From: Tridacna crocea
Lineage: Eukaryota > Mollusca > Bivalvia > Cardiida > Cardiidae
Assembly: GCA_943736015.1 (NCBI GenBank)
Contig: OX031063.1
Span: forward strand, 7,607,001 to 7,671,000
DNA length: 64,000 bases
Direction: 5' to 3'
Part shown: positions 52,846 through 63,229 of the stretch, piece by piece
How the letters are laid out: each line of letters opens with the position of its first letter
Numbering within the stretch: the stretch's first letter is position 1
The notes under the pieces: generated by a model
The model's input: only the letters and a program-made list of their open reading frames with translations
The model's database searches: none
What the model was told of the DNA's origin: nothing
Position numbers and translations under genes: made by a program

Positions 52846-53017
52846 TAGAGAAGTTAAAGAAATGGTCCTTGAAAAGAGTTGACTGTTTGCCTTCGAAAGG
52901 GTAGAAAACATTTTCAGAAAGGAGAAAATGTCAGCTAAAGACATTTTCTCCTTTTCCCCTGATATTTTCCGAAGTCCTTTCCTTTGGGATATTGAACTCT
53001 GCAGTATAGGATTAAAC
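52846..53017 (-). mobile_element. Family A, short variant
   Basis: GAAAGGGTAGAAAACATTTTC, hairpin tip changed to AATGTCAGCTAAAGACATT. Confidence 0.62.
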
Positions 53018-53190
53018 GATCCTGGGAAATACCGTAATATCCTTCTGGAAATATTAGGGAAAAGAAAAAACAGTATAGTCTAGTATTTTATTCCCTTCAA
53101 ATAATGCTTTCTAATATTTCCACAAAAGACTCATTTTATCATTTCAGTTATATTTGTCGTTTGCAGATGCTTTGAATTTGCACCATCTAA
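53014..53190 (+). mobile_element. Family A, decayed
   Basis: AACGATCCTGGGAAATACC, weak hairpin, TTGTCGTTTGCAGATGCTTTG. Confidence 0.55.
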
Positions 53191-53388
53191 ATATTTGCAG
53201 CCATCCAAATTCAAAGCTGTTGCAGAAGACAAATAAATTGTGGCTTATTTTCTATGAAACTTGACCCTAAAAGGGCAAAAAAATTGTGGGAAAAGGAGAA
53301 AATGCTGGTTACTCGTTTTTCCCACAAAGTTTTCAAAGGGCATCTTCCCCGGGTCATTAAAACTCGGGATTGTGTAGTAAAGAGTTAA
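53191..53388 (-). mobile_element. Family A, right arm shortened
   Basis: Left arm perfect to GCTGGTTAC, then CGTTTTTCCCAC with the tip of the right arm deleted; ends GTAGTAAAGAGTTAA. Confidence 0.78.
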
Positions 53389-53613
53389 CTCTTTACCAAA
53401 TGACACATTTATAGACAGGTCCAAATTGAAAACATTTGCAGACAACAAAATAAATGTGATTAAAGAATTAAAATTTGATTTGGGAAGGGTAGAAAACATT
53501 ATGGGAAAAGGAGAAAATGCTGGTTACCAGCATTTTCTCCTTTTCCTACAATGTTTTGAAATGGCTTTTTTGTCAGGGTTGTTAAAAGTCGGGATTGTGT
53601 GGCAAAGAGTTAA
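53385..53613 (-). mobile_element. Family A TTAA MITE, full length
   Basis: Shares TTAA 53385-53388 with the previous copy. Confidence 0.92.
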
Positions 53614-53758
53614 ACATGATTACATAAAGTGCAGACAACAGCACACTGTAAGTTACATGTGTTTATTCAATCAAGTAAAACAATTAATTGTTCATTATCT
53701 ATCTAACTTTTGACAGGAACATTATTGATATTCATTACTGGTCTTGTCCCCTGTGGCC

Positions 53759-53999
53759 ATTAACCTTTTTACTATCCAAAAGTTTGTTTAGGGAAGACAC
53801 CTTTTGAAAACATTGAGGAAAAAAGGAGAAGATGCTGATAAGATGCATTTTCTGCCTTTCTCTCAATGTTTTCTATCCTTTACAAGGAGAATTCCAACAT
53901 TTCGGCAACAATTACATGCACTTTATTTGTCGTCTGCAAAACTTCAGTACTTTCAATTAGAACAAATCTAAATATTTACCGTTAGGTGAAGAGTCAATT
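53759..53999 (+). mobile_element. Family A, diverged
   Basis: ATTAACCTTTTTACTATCC start; ends GTTAGGTGAAGAGTCAA. Confidence 0.68.
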
Positions 54000-54218
54000 C
54001 TTTACGGGACAACAATATCTTTTTACTTTTCTCAATTGACAACACTGGCAAATGCAAAAAAAAAAATTGTTTTTCAAGTATATGAAATTTATTTTTCACA
54101 TTGTAAAATCATTATGGAACAAGGAGAAAGTGCTGGTTTCCACTGCATTTACTCTTTGTCCCAAACATTTTTTAAATGCCTTTTCTAGGGGTTGAAATCA
54201 GGATTATTTGGTGAAGAG
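53996..54218 (-). mobile_element. Family A, diverged
   Basis: Abuts the previous copy at TCAA 53996-53999; GGAACAAGGAGAAAGTGCTGG / TTTACTCTTTGTCCC arms share an apparent paired C/G change (AACAAGG / CTTTGTC). Confidence 0.65.
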
Positions 54219-54279
54219 TATATATATCAACCTATTAATAAATGATCTTGTGCAATAGATGCAATCCTGGGTAGGAATT

Positions 54280-54330
54280 GGCATTTAAAAACATTATGGG
54301 AAAAGGAGAAAATGCTGCTACTTTCATGGT
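54280..54330 (+). mobile_element. Family A hairpin-arm fragment
   Basis: AAAAACATTATGGGAAAAGGAGAAAATGCTG alone. Confidence 0.6.
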
Positions 54331-54435
54331 GTAACACTGGGTGAGGTATGAGGACAATAAACCTAAAATCAATCTCTTTCAGTGACAAATGTTGTACACA
54401 TCATTTGACAGCTACAATCATCATCATTATCTATC

Positions 54436-54545
54436 TTAACCCATTGAGCATCTTTCAAGACAATTATAACCTTTGAAGCCAGTGTAGATCAAGATCAGAC
54501 TGCACAAAATGTGCAGTCTGATCTTTTATCTTCACTGTCCACTTT
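54436..54545 (+). mobile_element. Family D element, right tail missing
   Basis: TTAACCCATTGAGCATC start, hairpin GATCAAGATCAGACTGCACA / TGTGCAGTCTGATC; runs into the next A copy. Confidence 0.8.
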
Positions 54546-54546
54546 T

Positions 54547-54693
54547 TTAACTCTTTACCAAACGACAAAATTTTGGGCTGGTCCAAATTGAAAGCATTTG
54601 CAGACGACAAAATAAATGTGACTGAAAAATTGAAATTTGATTTGAAAAGGGTAGAAAACATTGTGGGAAAAGGAGGAAATGCTGTTGAGTTAA
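54547..54693 (-). mobile_element. Family A, cut at hairpin apex
   Basis: A very good left half ends at GAAATGCTGTTGAGTTAA; the next copy starts at that TTAA. The right half is absent. Confidence 0.82.
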
Positions 54694-54915
54694 CCCTTTA
54701 CTATTTGACGACATTTTAGACCTGTCCGAATTGAAAGCATTTGCTGATGACAGTTTAAATGTGGCTTATATGAAATGGTATTTTTGACAGGGTAGAAAAT
54801 GTTGTGGGAAAAGGAGAAAATGCTGGTAACCAGCATTTTCTCCTTTTTCCCCAATGTTTTCAAAAGCCTTCTCTTTAGGGGTGTTAAAAGTTGTAATTGT
54901 GTGGTAAATGGTTAA
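54690..54915 (-). mobile_element. Family A TTAA MITE, full length
   Basis: TTAA both ends; shares its left TTAA with the half copy. Confidence 0.9.
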
Positions 54916-55552
54916 TTGCCACTCTGTCGGTCACAGTTTCCGACCTATAGTTGATTTTCTTCATCTTTCAATAAGGCAAATGCTGAAAACAGTGTGGTGC
55001 ATGGCAACATTTGAGATATATGAGCAAATTTTTCATGCTGCTACAAAGGTAAAATATGACTCTCACAAAACTCAAAGATAAATTTCCCTTTGTAACAAAT
55101 GATCCACAAGCTCTTTGACAGCTAGATCATCATCATCATCATCATCATGTCTTATCCCACATCCTGCTAAATATTTAGATTAAACTTGTCATGTAGATAG
55201 TAATAAGACAAATATTGCTAGTTCAAATCTTACTTTTGGGGAACATTATGTCGTTCTCGGACAATGTGGATCCAAGATCAGACTTCACAAATGTGCAGCC
55301 TGAGCTTTAAATCTACACCGTTTGCAAAAGGTCAGTGAGTCATGCTTAGGAGCCTAAGGGTTATCATGATCCTCTCTATGAACTAAGGTTATTTTTATAT
55401 CTTGAAGCAGATTATGTTTGAAAACATTGAGACAAAAGAAAATATTGATATGCAAAGTATGATTGCAATAAAATCCGGATCAATGTCATCTGTCGACAAT
55501 AGACATGTACAAGTTGTTTGACTTTCAGTTTGTGAGCATTTTTATCATAACT
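54916..55552. other. Spacer with (ATC)n and a D element
   Basis: A (CAT)7 run lies at about 55127-55149. See the D entry for 55262-55375; the remainder is featureless. Confidence 0.5.
55262..55375 (-). mobile_element. Family D element, diverged
   Basis: GATCCAAGATCAGACTTCACA / TGTGCAGCCTGAGC then GCAAAAGGTCAGTGAGTCATGC, the D flank in reverse, ending CCTAAGGGTTA. Confidence 0.72.
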
Positions 55553-55650
55553 TAACCATTTACCAAAGAAATCTGCTTTGTAACAACTCAAAGAAAATCC
55601 GCTCTTGAAAACATTGTGGCAAAAGCAGAATATGCTGGAAAAAAACTTAG
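55553..55650 (+). mobile_element. Family A left half
   Basis: TTAACCATTTACCAAAGAAATC and GAAAACATTGTGGCAAAAGCAG. Confidence 0.6.
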
Positions 55651-55668
55651 GAATAATAAGTGAAAGTT

Positions 55669-55829
55669 TAACTCTACCAAACAACAACATTTAAGACTTA
55701 AGTTTGAGAAATTTAATATGGATCTGTTGCTGTGTTCTGTTCTATTCTTAACAAATGCTTTGTTTTTCTCCTTTTCCCAAAATGTTTTCAAAGGTCATTA
55801 AAACTAGGGACAGTGTGATGGATGGTTAA
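55669..55829 (-). mobile_element. Family A, left arm missing
   Basis: TTAACTCTACCAAACAAC start; jumps to TTTTTCTCCTTTTCCCAAAATG; ends GGATGGTTAA. Confidence 0.68.
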
Positions 55830-56044
55830 CTTTTTACCAAACAACAAAATTTGGGACTTGTCCAAATTGAAAGCAGATGACAAAATTAATGTGGATCAAA
55901 AATTGAAAATTTATTTAGAAAGAGTATAAAACATTGTGGGAAAAGGAAAAAATGCTGGTTACCACCATTTTCTCCTTGTCCCACAATGTTTTCAAAGGCT
56001 TTCTTTCTCTCTTTAAAAGATGGGATTGTGTGGTAAAGAGTTAA
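55826..56044 (-). mobile_element. Family A TTAA MITE
   Basis: TTAA shared on both sides with neighbouring copies (55826-55829 and 56041-56044). Confidence 0.9.
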
Positions 56045-56273
56045 CTCTTTACCAAACAGCAAAGTTTTGGACTATATATCAATTTGAGTGACTTTGCAGA
56101 CGACAAATTCATTTTAACTAAGTGAATAATGATTTCTTTCTTTTAAAGGGTAAAAAACATTGTGTGAAAAGGAGAAAATGCTGGGTACCAGCATTTTCTC
56201 CTTTTCCCACAGTGTTTTCAAAAGCCTTCTTGTACAGGGTCATAAATACCTGGGACTAGTAATAAAGATTTAA
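56041..56273 (-). mobile_element. Family A TTAA MITE
   Basis: Third of a head-to-tail run; hairpin centre GGGTACC. Confidence 0.87.
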
Positions 56274-56299
56274 ACCACACTTTAATACTTTCTCATCCA

Positions 56300-56430
56300 T
56301 CTCTCTCCATCCAGATACCAAACCCCTTTTTTCTAAACCCTCTACCAAAAACCAGTGAATCCAGTGAGGCTCGAGCTCAGAATCCTAAGGTCAGAATCCT
56401 AACCTTTACCACTAAACCACAACAGGACCC
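56300..56430 (-). mobile_element. tRNA-derived SINE head, third type, reverse strand
   Basis: GAGGCTCGAGCTCAGAATCC (B region) and CCTTTACCACTAAACCACAACAGGACC (A region), as at 51135-51200; internally duplicated GTCAGAATCCTAA. Confidence 0.65.
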
Positions 56431-56965
56431 CAAAATCTAATAGGATAATCAGACAAGCTTGGCTATCTAAAAACAGTAAAACAGCACAAAATGTTACGAA
56501 ACTTTACCTTGACTATATAGAATACGCCTAAAATCTTTTATACATCTCATCCTATGAAATAATCCATCAGAAATAACTGGTCAAAACAAGAACATCTTCC
56601 AACATATCTAATCCTTAAATTCTTTCAAACTAACTCTCAATTGTATTTCAAATGTAATTAGTTCGAAAATTCACTTCCTTTTCATTATAAACAATTCCTT
56701 GTATTATCTAAAAAGTTTCTTGGCTCCATTCAAGACATATTTAAACTGTTTTTAATGCCCGAAACTAAAGCATTTTTGCACTTTTTTACATTTCTGGATT
56801 GGTTTCATTTCTATTATTTGTTCAAAAGACCAAAGGAAAGTCAGTCATTAAGATAATTGCCGCGGCTTTGGAATACAGGCCCCAAAACCAATCATCGATA
56901 GACCTTGTACATAAATTCTTTGTTATTCTTTTACAATTGACTCTCGTCTTTTATTCCCCTTCCCA
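56431..56965. other. Spacer, nothing recognised
   Basis: No supported feature. Confidence 0.45.
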
Positions 56966-57181
56966 CAGATCAATTTAAGACTCTTCCATTTTCATAAGGT
57001 GTTCTGATGAGACTAGAATTTGGTACAAATAAGCCCATGTTCTCTGACAGACTAGCAACAATTTGTCAGCCAAGGCGAAAATGCTAGTTTCCAGCATTTT
57101 CTCCTATTTACACAATTGTTTCAAAAGCTTTCACATTTTGTATTCTTGTTGAAAATCAGGATTGTTTGGTAGGGCGGTTAA
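56966..57181 (-). mobile_element. Family A, left half decayed
   Basis: Hairpin GCGAAAATGCTAGTTTCCAGCATTTTCTCC; ends GTTTGGTAGGGCGGTTAA. Confidence 0.66.
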
Positions 57182-57290
57182 ACACCAAGTCGAAAAACTG
57201 TTTTGAAAACATTGAGAGAGAAAGAAGAATTATGCTTGTATTTTCTCCTTTTCCCACATTGCTTTCTTAACCCTACAAATGAATAAAAAA
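57178..57290 (+). mobile_element. Family A remnant
   Basis: Begins at the shared TTAA; TTTTGAAAACATTGAGAGAG and TATTTTCTCCTTTTCCCACATTG. Confidence 0.6.
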
Positions 57291-57363
57291 TATTTAACCC
57301 CGTCTGATCCTTTAGCCACAGGTTAATTTTTCTTTGGCAAATTGGTTTTCAGTAAAAGAATAG

Positions 57364-57591
57364 TGTAAACCAATTACCACACAATCCCTACTTTTAATGA
57401 ACCTGAGAAAACAGACCTTATAAAAACATTTCAGGAAAAGAAAATGCTGGTAACCAGCATTTTTATCTTTTCCCAAAATGTTTTCTACCCTATGAAAGAG
57501 AAATTCCATCATAGGAGCCACCTATAATTTTCATCTGTAAATGTTTTCAATTTGGTGAGGACTACTTTTTTGTGCTTCGGTAAAGAGTTAA
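57364..57591 (+). mobile_element. Family A MITE
   Basis: Left terminus AAACCAATTACCACAC, right TTAA intact; both arms lack the AGG step (GGAAAAGAAAATGC / GCATTTTTATCTTTTCC). Confidence 0.82.
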
Positions 57592-58117
57592 AGCAATGAG
57601 TCATTGGGCTCTTTACCAGTCCTCACCTTTAAAAAAAACAAGAAGTGGAGGGAAAAAGAGTGGAAAGTGATCAATTTACAGTGAACTTATTGTTTTTTAT
57701 AAATGAGTGGGTATGAATGTAAATAAAGACTCTTGTCCGCAAAATTCTGCAGTCAAGGAGAAAATGTGGGCTTTTGTCCGCTGTCAACCTTCTTGTTTTA
57801 CCGTTATGCTGGCGTCAACTCACTAATTGCATTTTTGATATCTTTTTACCCAGCACTGTACTTTAGTGCTATACCCTTGTAATATTTTTAGTTTCACAAG
57901 TTTGGAAAACAATGTGGGAGAAGAGGAAAATATATGTAATAAATGACAATTTCTAGATAATGTCTTACATGTGTGTGCACTACTATCATTGACAGTAAAA
58001 GTTTTTTGTAAAGACTCATTAAATCATATCTATCTAGTGTTTGTATTGGACTTTCGACGAATTTGAACATCTTAGGTCATATCACGTTAGACAGGACTGC
58101 ACCTACACACATTTCCA
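57592..58117. other. Spacer, one A trace
   Basis: TTTGGAAAACAATGTGGGAG near 57900 is a lone arm fragment. Confidence 0.45.
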
Positions 58118-58317
58118 GGGCCCGTATTCACCAATCATTCTTGAGAATATTCGTAGTCTTATTCTCAAAGCTGGTTTTCTAAATTTGTAAGTAGAACAAC
58201 TTCTGATTAGCTAAACCATTTGGTTCAGCCTATCAAAAGTTGCCTACTTACAAATGTAGAAAATTTAGGGATTAAGACAAAGAATGTTCTTACGAATGGT
58301 TGGTGAAAATGACCCGG
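58118..58317. mobile_element. Family E palindromic MITE
   Basis: CCCGTATTCACCAATCATTC / GAATGGTTGGTGAAAATG ends; core GATTAGCTAAACCATTTGG. Confidence 0.85.
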
Positions 58318-58500
58318 CCCTGGTCAAGTTCTCGTACAAGTACTGACACAGAATTTCTTTCCAAGCAACATGCATTACAGGTGACAGGCCAACTATTGCC
58401 AGAAAGAAAAATTCCCTAAACCACGGTTTCAACCTAGCAAGCAAAAGCAACAGGTCATGAGTCACATACCCTACCCATTGTCAGCTACCAAACTGACAAC
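58318..58500 (-). mobile_element. Possible SINE-related fragment
   Basis: TACTGACACAGAATTTCTTTCC and TTTCAACCTAGCAAGC resemble decayed SINE body and B-box region; weak. Confidence 0.35.
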
Positions 58501-58566
58501 GGTGGCATACTGCATTATAATTTATGTGGCTAAAATAGCTTGATTTTGGTTTTGGAACTTCTGATA

Positions 58567-58670
58567 TGAAAAATTTGTGGTTACCAGCATTTTCTTCTTA
58601 TTCTCAAAATGTTTAGTGAAGCATTCTTTTTCAAAGTCAGTAAAACTCCTAGGATTGTCTTGTACTCAGT
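58567..58670 (-). mobile_element. Family A right-half remnant
   Basis: GGTTACCAGCATTTTCTTCTTATTC and AGTAAAACTCCTAGGATTG. Confidence 0.58.
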
Positions 58671-58961
58671 CAATGTAAATGTTTATGGCTACTTTTTCTC
58701 TACAATGCATTTAAAAAGTGCCTTTATCAATTGAATCTGAAGAAACTAGCAGCTGCAGCATTTACATATTACATAACCAAGTTTGAATCATCAGAATGTC
58801 ACAACCGTGGGTCAAACCTTTCAGTTGAAAAAAAAAAACTCAGTAATACCTATTTGAATTATGCTAATTAGACGAATTATACCTAAATTACTATCATTAC
58901 CTTAGTCATTAGTGACTTGTTATTATCATATAGGTGCAAAGTTGCCAACTCTGATCTTAAA
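58671..58961. other. Spacer, nothing recognised
   Basis: No supported feature. Confidence 0.4.
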
Positions 58962-59196
58962 CTGACATTACCAAACAACAAATTATAAACTGGTCCAAAT
59001 CGAAAGCATTTGCAGACGACAAAAGAAAAGTGACTGAAAATTTGAAATTTATTTTGTGAAGGGTAGAAAACATTGTGGGAAAAGGAGAAAAAGGAGAAAA
59101 TGCTGGTTGCCAGCATTTTCTCCTTTTCCCACGATGTTTTCAAAAGGCTTCTTTCTCAGGGTCGTTAAAAGTCGGGATTGTGTGGTAATGGTTTAA
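58962..59196 (-). mobile_element. Family A MITE, 10-bp arm duplication
   Basis: Left arm has AAAGGAGAAAAAGGAGAAAATGC, a tandem repeat of AAAGGAGAAA absent from the right arm. Confidence 0.88.
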
Positions 59197-59406
59197 CCCT
59201 TTGGTTGCTACGCGCGACTCACAGGATCTTTTGCAGACAGCATGGATCAAGATCAGACTGCACAGAAGGTGCAATCTGATCTTAGATCTACACTGTCCGC
59301 TATTAGGAGATATTATTCCCCCAAACATACATTTGAATTAACAATATTTGGGTTTTAATATCCAATTTAAAATCTCATTATATTATTTAGCACAATAAGG
59401 GTTTAA
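59193..59406 (+). mobile_element. Family D TTAA element, most complete copy
   Basis: TTAACCCTTTGGTTGC at the left, AATAAGGGTTTAA at the right, hairpin CAGACAGCATGGATC... at 59236-59299. It shares its left TTAA with an A copy and its right one with another, which shows D also uses TTAA. Confidence 0.85.
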
Positions 59407-59606
59407 CTTTTACCACACAATCTTATATTTGAACAAATGTAAGAAAGAAGGCCCTTGAAAACATTGTGAGAAAAGAAGAAAATGCTGGTAACCAGTGTTT
59501 TTCCATTTACTCATAATATTTTATGACCTTTCAAAGATCAATCATAAAATTTAAAGTCCCCAGATTCTTTCAAAATAGACAAATCTATGAATTTTTCATG
59601 GGTTAA
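59403..59606 (+). mobile_element. Family A, diverged
   Basis: ACTTTTACCACACAATC start; right end shortened to CATGGGTTAA. Confidence 0.75.
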
Positions 59607-59714
59607 GGTGTTTTTTTTTTTAATTCTTTGGAACTTTGAACCCTTTGGGGCAAAGTAAATGAAACAGGCATTTTCATTTGGGCAATTTGAAAGAGACATA
59701 ATAAATTGTAGCGA

Positions 59715-59967
59715 TTAACCCTTACCACACAATCCTGACTTTTAGCAACCCTGTAAAAGAAGTCTTATGAAAACACTGTGGGAAAAGGAGAAAATGCTGG
59801 TTGGAAACCAGAATTTTCTCCTTTTTTGCACAGTGTTTTCAACCCTCACAGAATGAATTTCTACCCTCCCAGAAAGATTTTCAATTTCTGAGTCACCTAA
59901 ATTTTATTGTCTGCAAATGCTTTGTATTTGGACCAGTCTACAATTTTGTCATTTGGCAAAGAGTTAA
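59715..59967 (+). mobile_element. Family A TTAA MITE, lengthened
   Basis: TTAA both ends; extra bases at the hairpin tip (GCTGGTTGGAAACCAG) and a duplicated CAGAATGAATTTCTACC / CCAGAAAGATTTTC passage. Confidence 0.86.
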
Positions 59968-60389
59968 ACAAGGCCTCTGGTTGGAGATTCTTCTGTAATA
60001 CTGGACAGTCCATTTCCCACTGACGCTGATTACTTTCCATTGCAGGGGCTAATCTCACTCTATATCGTCTTCCGACTCATGCACTAAAGTACATACATAT
60101 TGTGGCTAGCAGACTGAAGTGTTAGTGACTCATCTTCCACCTTTCACCAAAATAAATGCAAAGAATCAAATATGGAAATCAATGTGACAATGTTTTGTCA
60201 ATGACATTATGCTGCCAATGCTGATATCTTATAGACTAGAGACTTTGACAAAACGAAATATACAATTCCCATTGTAAAATCATTGTTTTTCAAACAAATT
60301 CCTATGCTGTTGGCGTCATTAGAATTTGCCTTGATTATTCCGGCAACAATAAGGTTAATATAATGTATTACAGCAATAAATTCTCAATC
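59968..60389. other. Spacer, nothing recognised
   Basis: No supported feature. Confidence 0.45.
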
Positions 60390-60619
60390 ACACAGTACAA
60401 AGTTTTAGCTACCCTGATTCAGAAAGCTCTAGAAAACATTGTGGGATTTTGAAAGAAGAAAATGCTGGTAACCAGCATTTTCTCCTTTTCCCCTAATGTT
60501 TCTCACTAAGCTAAAGGCGTCAGTTTTATCATTTGAATAATCTCTGATTTGTTGTCTCAAAATGCTATGACTGTTTGACTTTGGACAGTGCTATTATTTT
60601 ATAATGTGATTATAAGTTA
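60390..60619 (+). mobile_element. Family A, diverged
   Basis: AAAACATTGTGGGATTTTGAAAGAAG shows an 8-bp insertion in the left arm; ends TTATAAGTTAA. Confidence 0.72.
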
Positions 60620-60691
60620 AACCAATTAATTTTTACTTTACAAGACACTCACTCACTGTTCTATAAATAACTGAGTACCCACAACATGGGT

Positions 60692-60920
60692 TTAACCCAT
60701 TACCAAACGACAATATTTTAGACTGGTCCAAATTGAAAGTGTTTGCAGATGACAAAATAAAAGTGACTGAAAATTTGAAATTTGTTTTGTGAAGGGTAGA
60801 AAACATGGTGGGAAAAGGAGAAAATGCTGGTTACCAGCATTTTCTCCTTTTCCCACAATGTTTTCTAAAGGCTTCTTTCTCAGGGGCGTCAAAAGTAGGC
60901 ATTGTATGGTAATGGGTTAA
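60692..60920 (-). mobile_element. Family A TTAA MITE, full length
   Basis: Near-consensus copy with 20+ bp terminal match. Confidence 0.93.
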
Positions 60921-61354
60921 ATAATAGAACTTAAAACTGTTTCCCCCCATTGAACCAGCAAAGCTCCCTCAGAAATATTCAACGTCTGATGAAAGGGTAA
61001 AATATATTAGCGGCCACTTGATTATAGTAAAAAAAGTGACGACAATGACAGAGTGTTAGTTATCTGGTGGTCGAACAATCATAAAGGAACAAGAAGGTCG
61101 CGACAAAACCGATGATTACAATTCTTTACACTAAAGATAACGGGCTGCACACTTTCAACACGATAAGACAATTACGCGACTTTTTTGTTTAACCGAGTAG
61201 ATCAGAATATGCAGACTGATTTTAGGTCGACCCTTTTTGCGTGACAATTCTAGGAATTGCTTGATTATAGAGTATCCCACAATGCTTTCTTTAGTCTTTA
61301 CTAGAAGACAGAATTTAGACTTGGGCAAATCCAAGCATTCACAGACAAGACTAA
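60921..61354. other. Spacer, nothing recognised
   Basis: No supported feature. Confidence 0.45.
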
Positions 61355-61780
61355 TTAACTTTTTACCAAATGACAAAACTGTAGACCTGTTCAAATTGAA
61401 GCCCTTTGCCACCAACATTTCAAAATTTAACCCATTACCACACAATCCCTACTTTTAACGACCCTGAGAAAGAAGTCTTTTGAAAACACTGTGGGAAAAG
61501 GAGAAAATGCTGGTGACCAGCATTTTCTCCTTTTCCCACAGTGTATTCTACCCTTTCCAGAACAAATTTCAATTTTTCAGTCACATTTATTTTGTCGTCT
61601 GTAAATGCTTTCAATTTGGACGAGTCTAAAATTTTCTTGAGTGGTAAAGAGTTAATGTGACTTTGAAAATGAAATTTCTATTTAGAATTGTAGAAAACAT
61701 TGTGGGAAAAGGAGAAAATGCTTGTTACCACAATTTTTCAAAAGGCTTCTCTCTCAGATTCAGATTTTTCGTTTGTTTCT
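61355..61780 (-). mobile_element. Family A interrupted by another family A
   Basis: TTAACTTTTTACCAAATGAC...CATTTCAAAA, then the inner copy, then TGTGACTTTGAAAATGAAA and the hairpin resume at the internal TTAA. The right end is decayed. Confidence 0.82.
61427..61655 (+). mobile_element. Family A TTAA MITE, inside family A
   Basis: Complete, ACACTGT/ACAGTGT subfamily; centre GGTGACC. Confidence 0.93.
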
Positions 61781-61938
61781 TTGTTACGGACTATGTTCGT
61801 AAGACTATTCCTTAATGACACTATAAAGAATTAATGATTTATGCAGGACTGAACTTGTAGATAAACAGAATTACAATTATATTTTTTCAACAGGTAATAT
61901 TACCAAACTTGGTACATAGTTTATGTAACAAGTTTATC

Positions 61939-62167
61939 TTAACCCATTACCACACAATCCCTACTTTTGACGCCCCTGAGAAAGAAGCCTTTAGAAAACA
62001 TTGTGGGAAAAGGAGAAAATGCTGGTAACCAGCATTTTCTCCTTTTCCCACAATGTTTTCAACCCTTTGCAAAACAAATTTCAAATTTTCAGTCACTTCT
62101 CTTTGGTCGTCTGCAAATGCTTTCAATTTGGACCAGTCTAAAATATTGTTGTGTGGTAATGGGTTAA
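61939..62167 (+). mobile_element. Family A TTAA MITE, full length
   Basis: TTAACCCATTACCACAC / GTGTGGTAATGGGTTAA: a 17-bp perfect terminal inverted repeat. Confidence 0.94.
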
Positions 62168-62398
62168 CTTATCCATTTTTGTATTCAGATCATGTAACAT
62201 TAGGGTAGTGAAAGGATTATCTAAATTAATCTTGTTTACAATCTGCAAATTGTCCTTAGATATTTTACTCTGGGGGCTGACCTTCTGAACTGAGATGACA
62301 CAATGGGAAGGGATAAGAAGTCTTGAAAAATGATTTAAGAGTTAAGAAAAAAGCTTATAGCTTCTTTTCTCACAAAGTTACAAAGTCATTCATGGCCG

Positions 62399-62459
62399 CC
62401 TACCAAACAATCTCAACTTGTCTGAAATTTTGTCCATAATATTATATTGTTAAGTAACC
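62399..62459 (+). mobile_element. Family A solo ends
   Basis: CTACCAAACAATCTCAACTT joined directly to GTCTGAAATTTTGTCC; about 170 bp including the hairpin deleted. Confidence 0.55.
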
Positions 62460-62691
62460 CTAACCCTTTACCAGATGACAAAATTTCAGCCTTATCTGAA
62501 ATAAAAGCATTTGCAGACCACAATTTCAGTGTGGCTTAAAAGGTGCAACTTTTCTTTCATTGGGTAAAAAAAAACATTGTGGGGAAAGGAGAAAATGCTG
62601 GTTACCAGCATTTTCTCCTTTTCTCACAATGTTTTCAGAAGGCTTCATTTTTAGGGGCATTAAAAATTGTCACTGTCTGGTAAAGGGTTAA
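62460..62691 (-). mobile_element. Family A MITE
   Basis: CTAA left, TTAA right; extended perfect hairpin except GTGGGGAAAGG / CCTTTTCTCAC. Confidence 0.88.
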
Positions 62692-63006
62692 TCAAGGAAA
62701 CCAACCACAGGACAGCTTTGTAAAACAGTAGTTGTTGGAAAAACTAAACTGATCAAAAGTATAAACAAATTCATGCCAGAATTATTCTACACAAAACAAG
62801 AGCTTCTGTCACATTACAATTAGTGCACTTCTAACTGAAAAGGCTTCTTGCAATACTAATTGAACCTTTTAAGGTAGATTCTGTCATGATGACTCCTTCG
62901 AGTGCAATATTATGTGACATAAGTCACCTATAACTTTCATACCATAAGTACTACTTTTTCTGAGCTCTTAGTCAAATACATATAGTAGGGTACCTATTTT
63001 AATTGT
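62692..63006. other. Spacer, nothing recognised
   Basis: No supported feature. Confidence 0.45.
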
Positions 63007-63229
63007 TTAACCCCTTACCAAACAATCCCTGGTTTTTGCGACCCAGAGGAAGAAGCCTTCTGAAAATATTGTGAGAAAAGGAGAAAATGCTGGTAACCAG
63101 CATTTTCTCCTTTTCTCACAATGTTTTCTATGCTTTTGAAGTCAAGTTTCAAGTCACCTATTTTCTCATTAGCATTATGCTTTTCAATAACTGACAAGTC
63201 AAAAATTTTGTTGTTCGGCAAAGAGTTAA
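63007..63229 (+). mobile_element. Family A TTAA MITE
   Basis: Paired G-to-A change in both arms (GTGAGAAAA / TTTTCTCAC). Right TTAA shared with the next copy. Confidence 0.9.

Noticed and set aside
6688-62167. A recurring ~66-residue peptide (KKPFENTVGKGENAGNQHF...) in many open frames, looking like a protein family
   Set aside because: It is only the translation of the family A hairpin and right flank. It appears in whichever orientation the MITE lies and has no conserved start context or neighbours.
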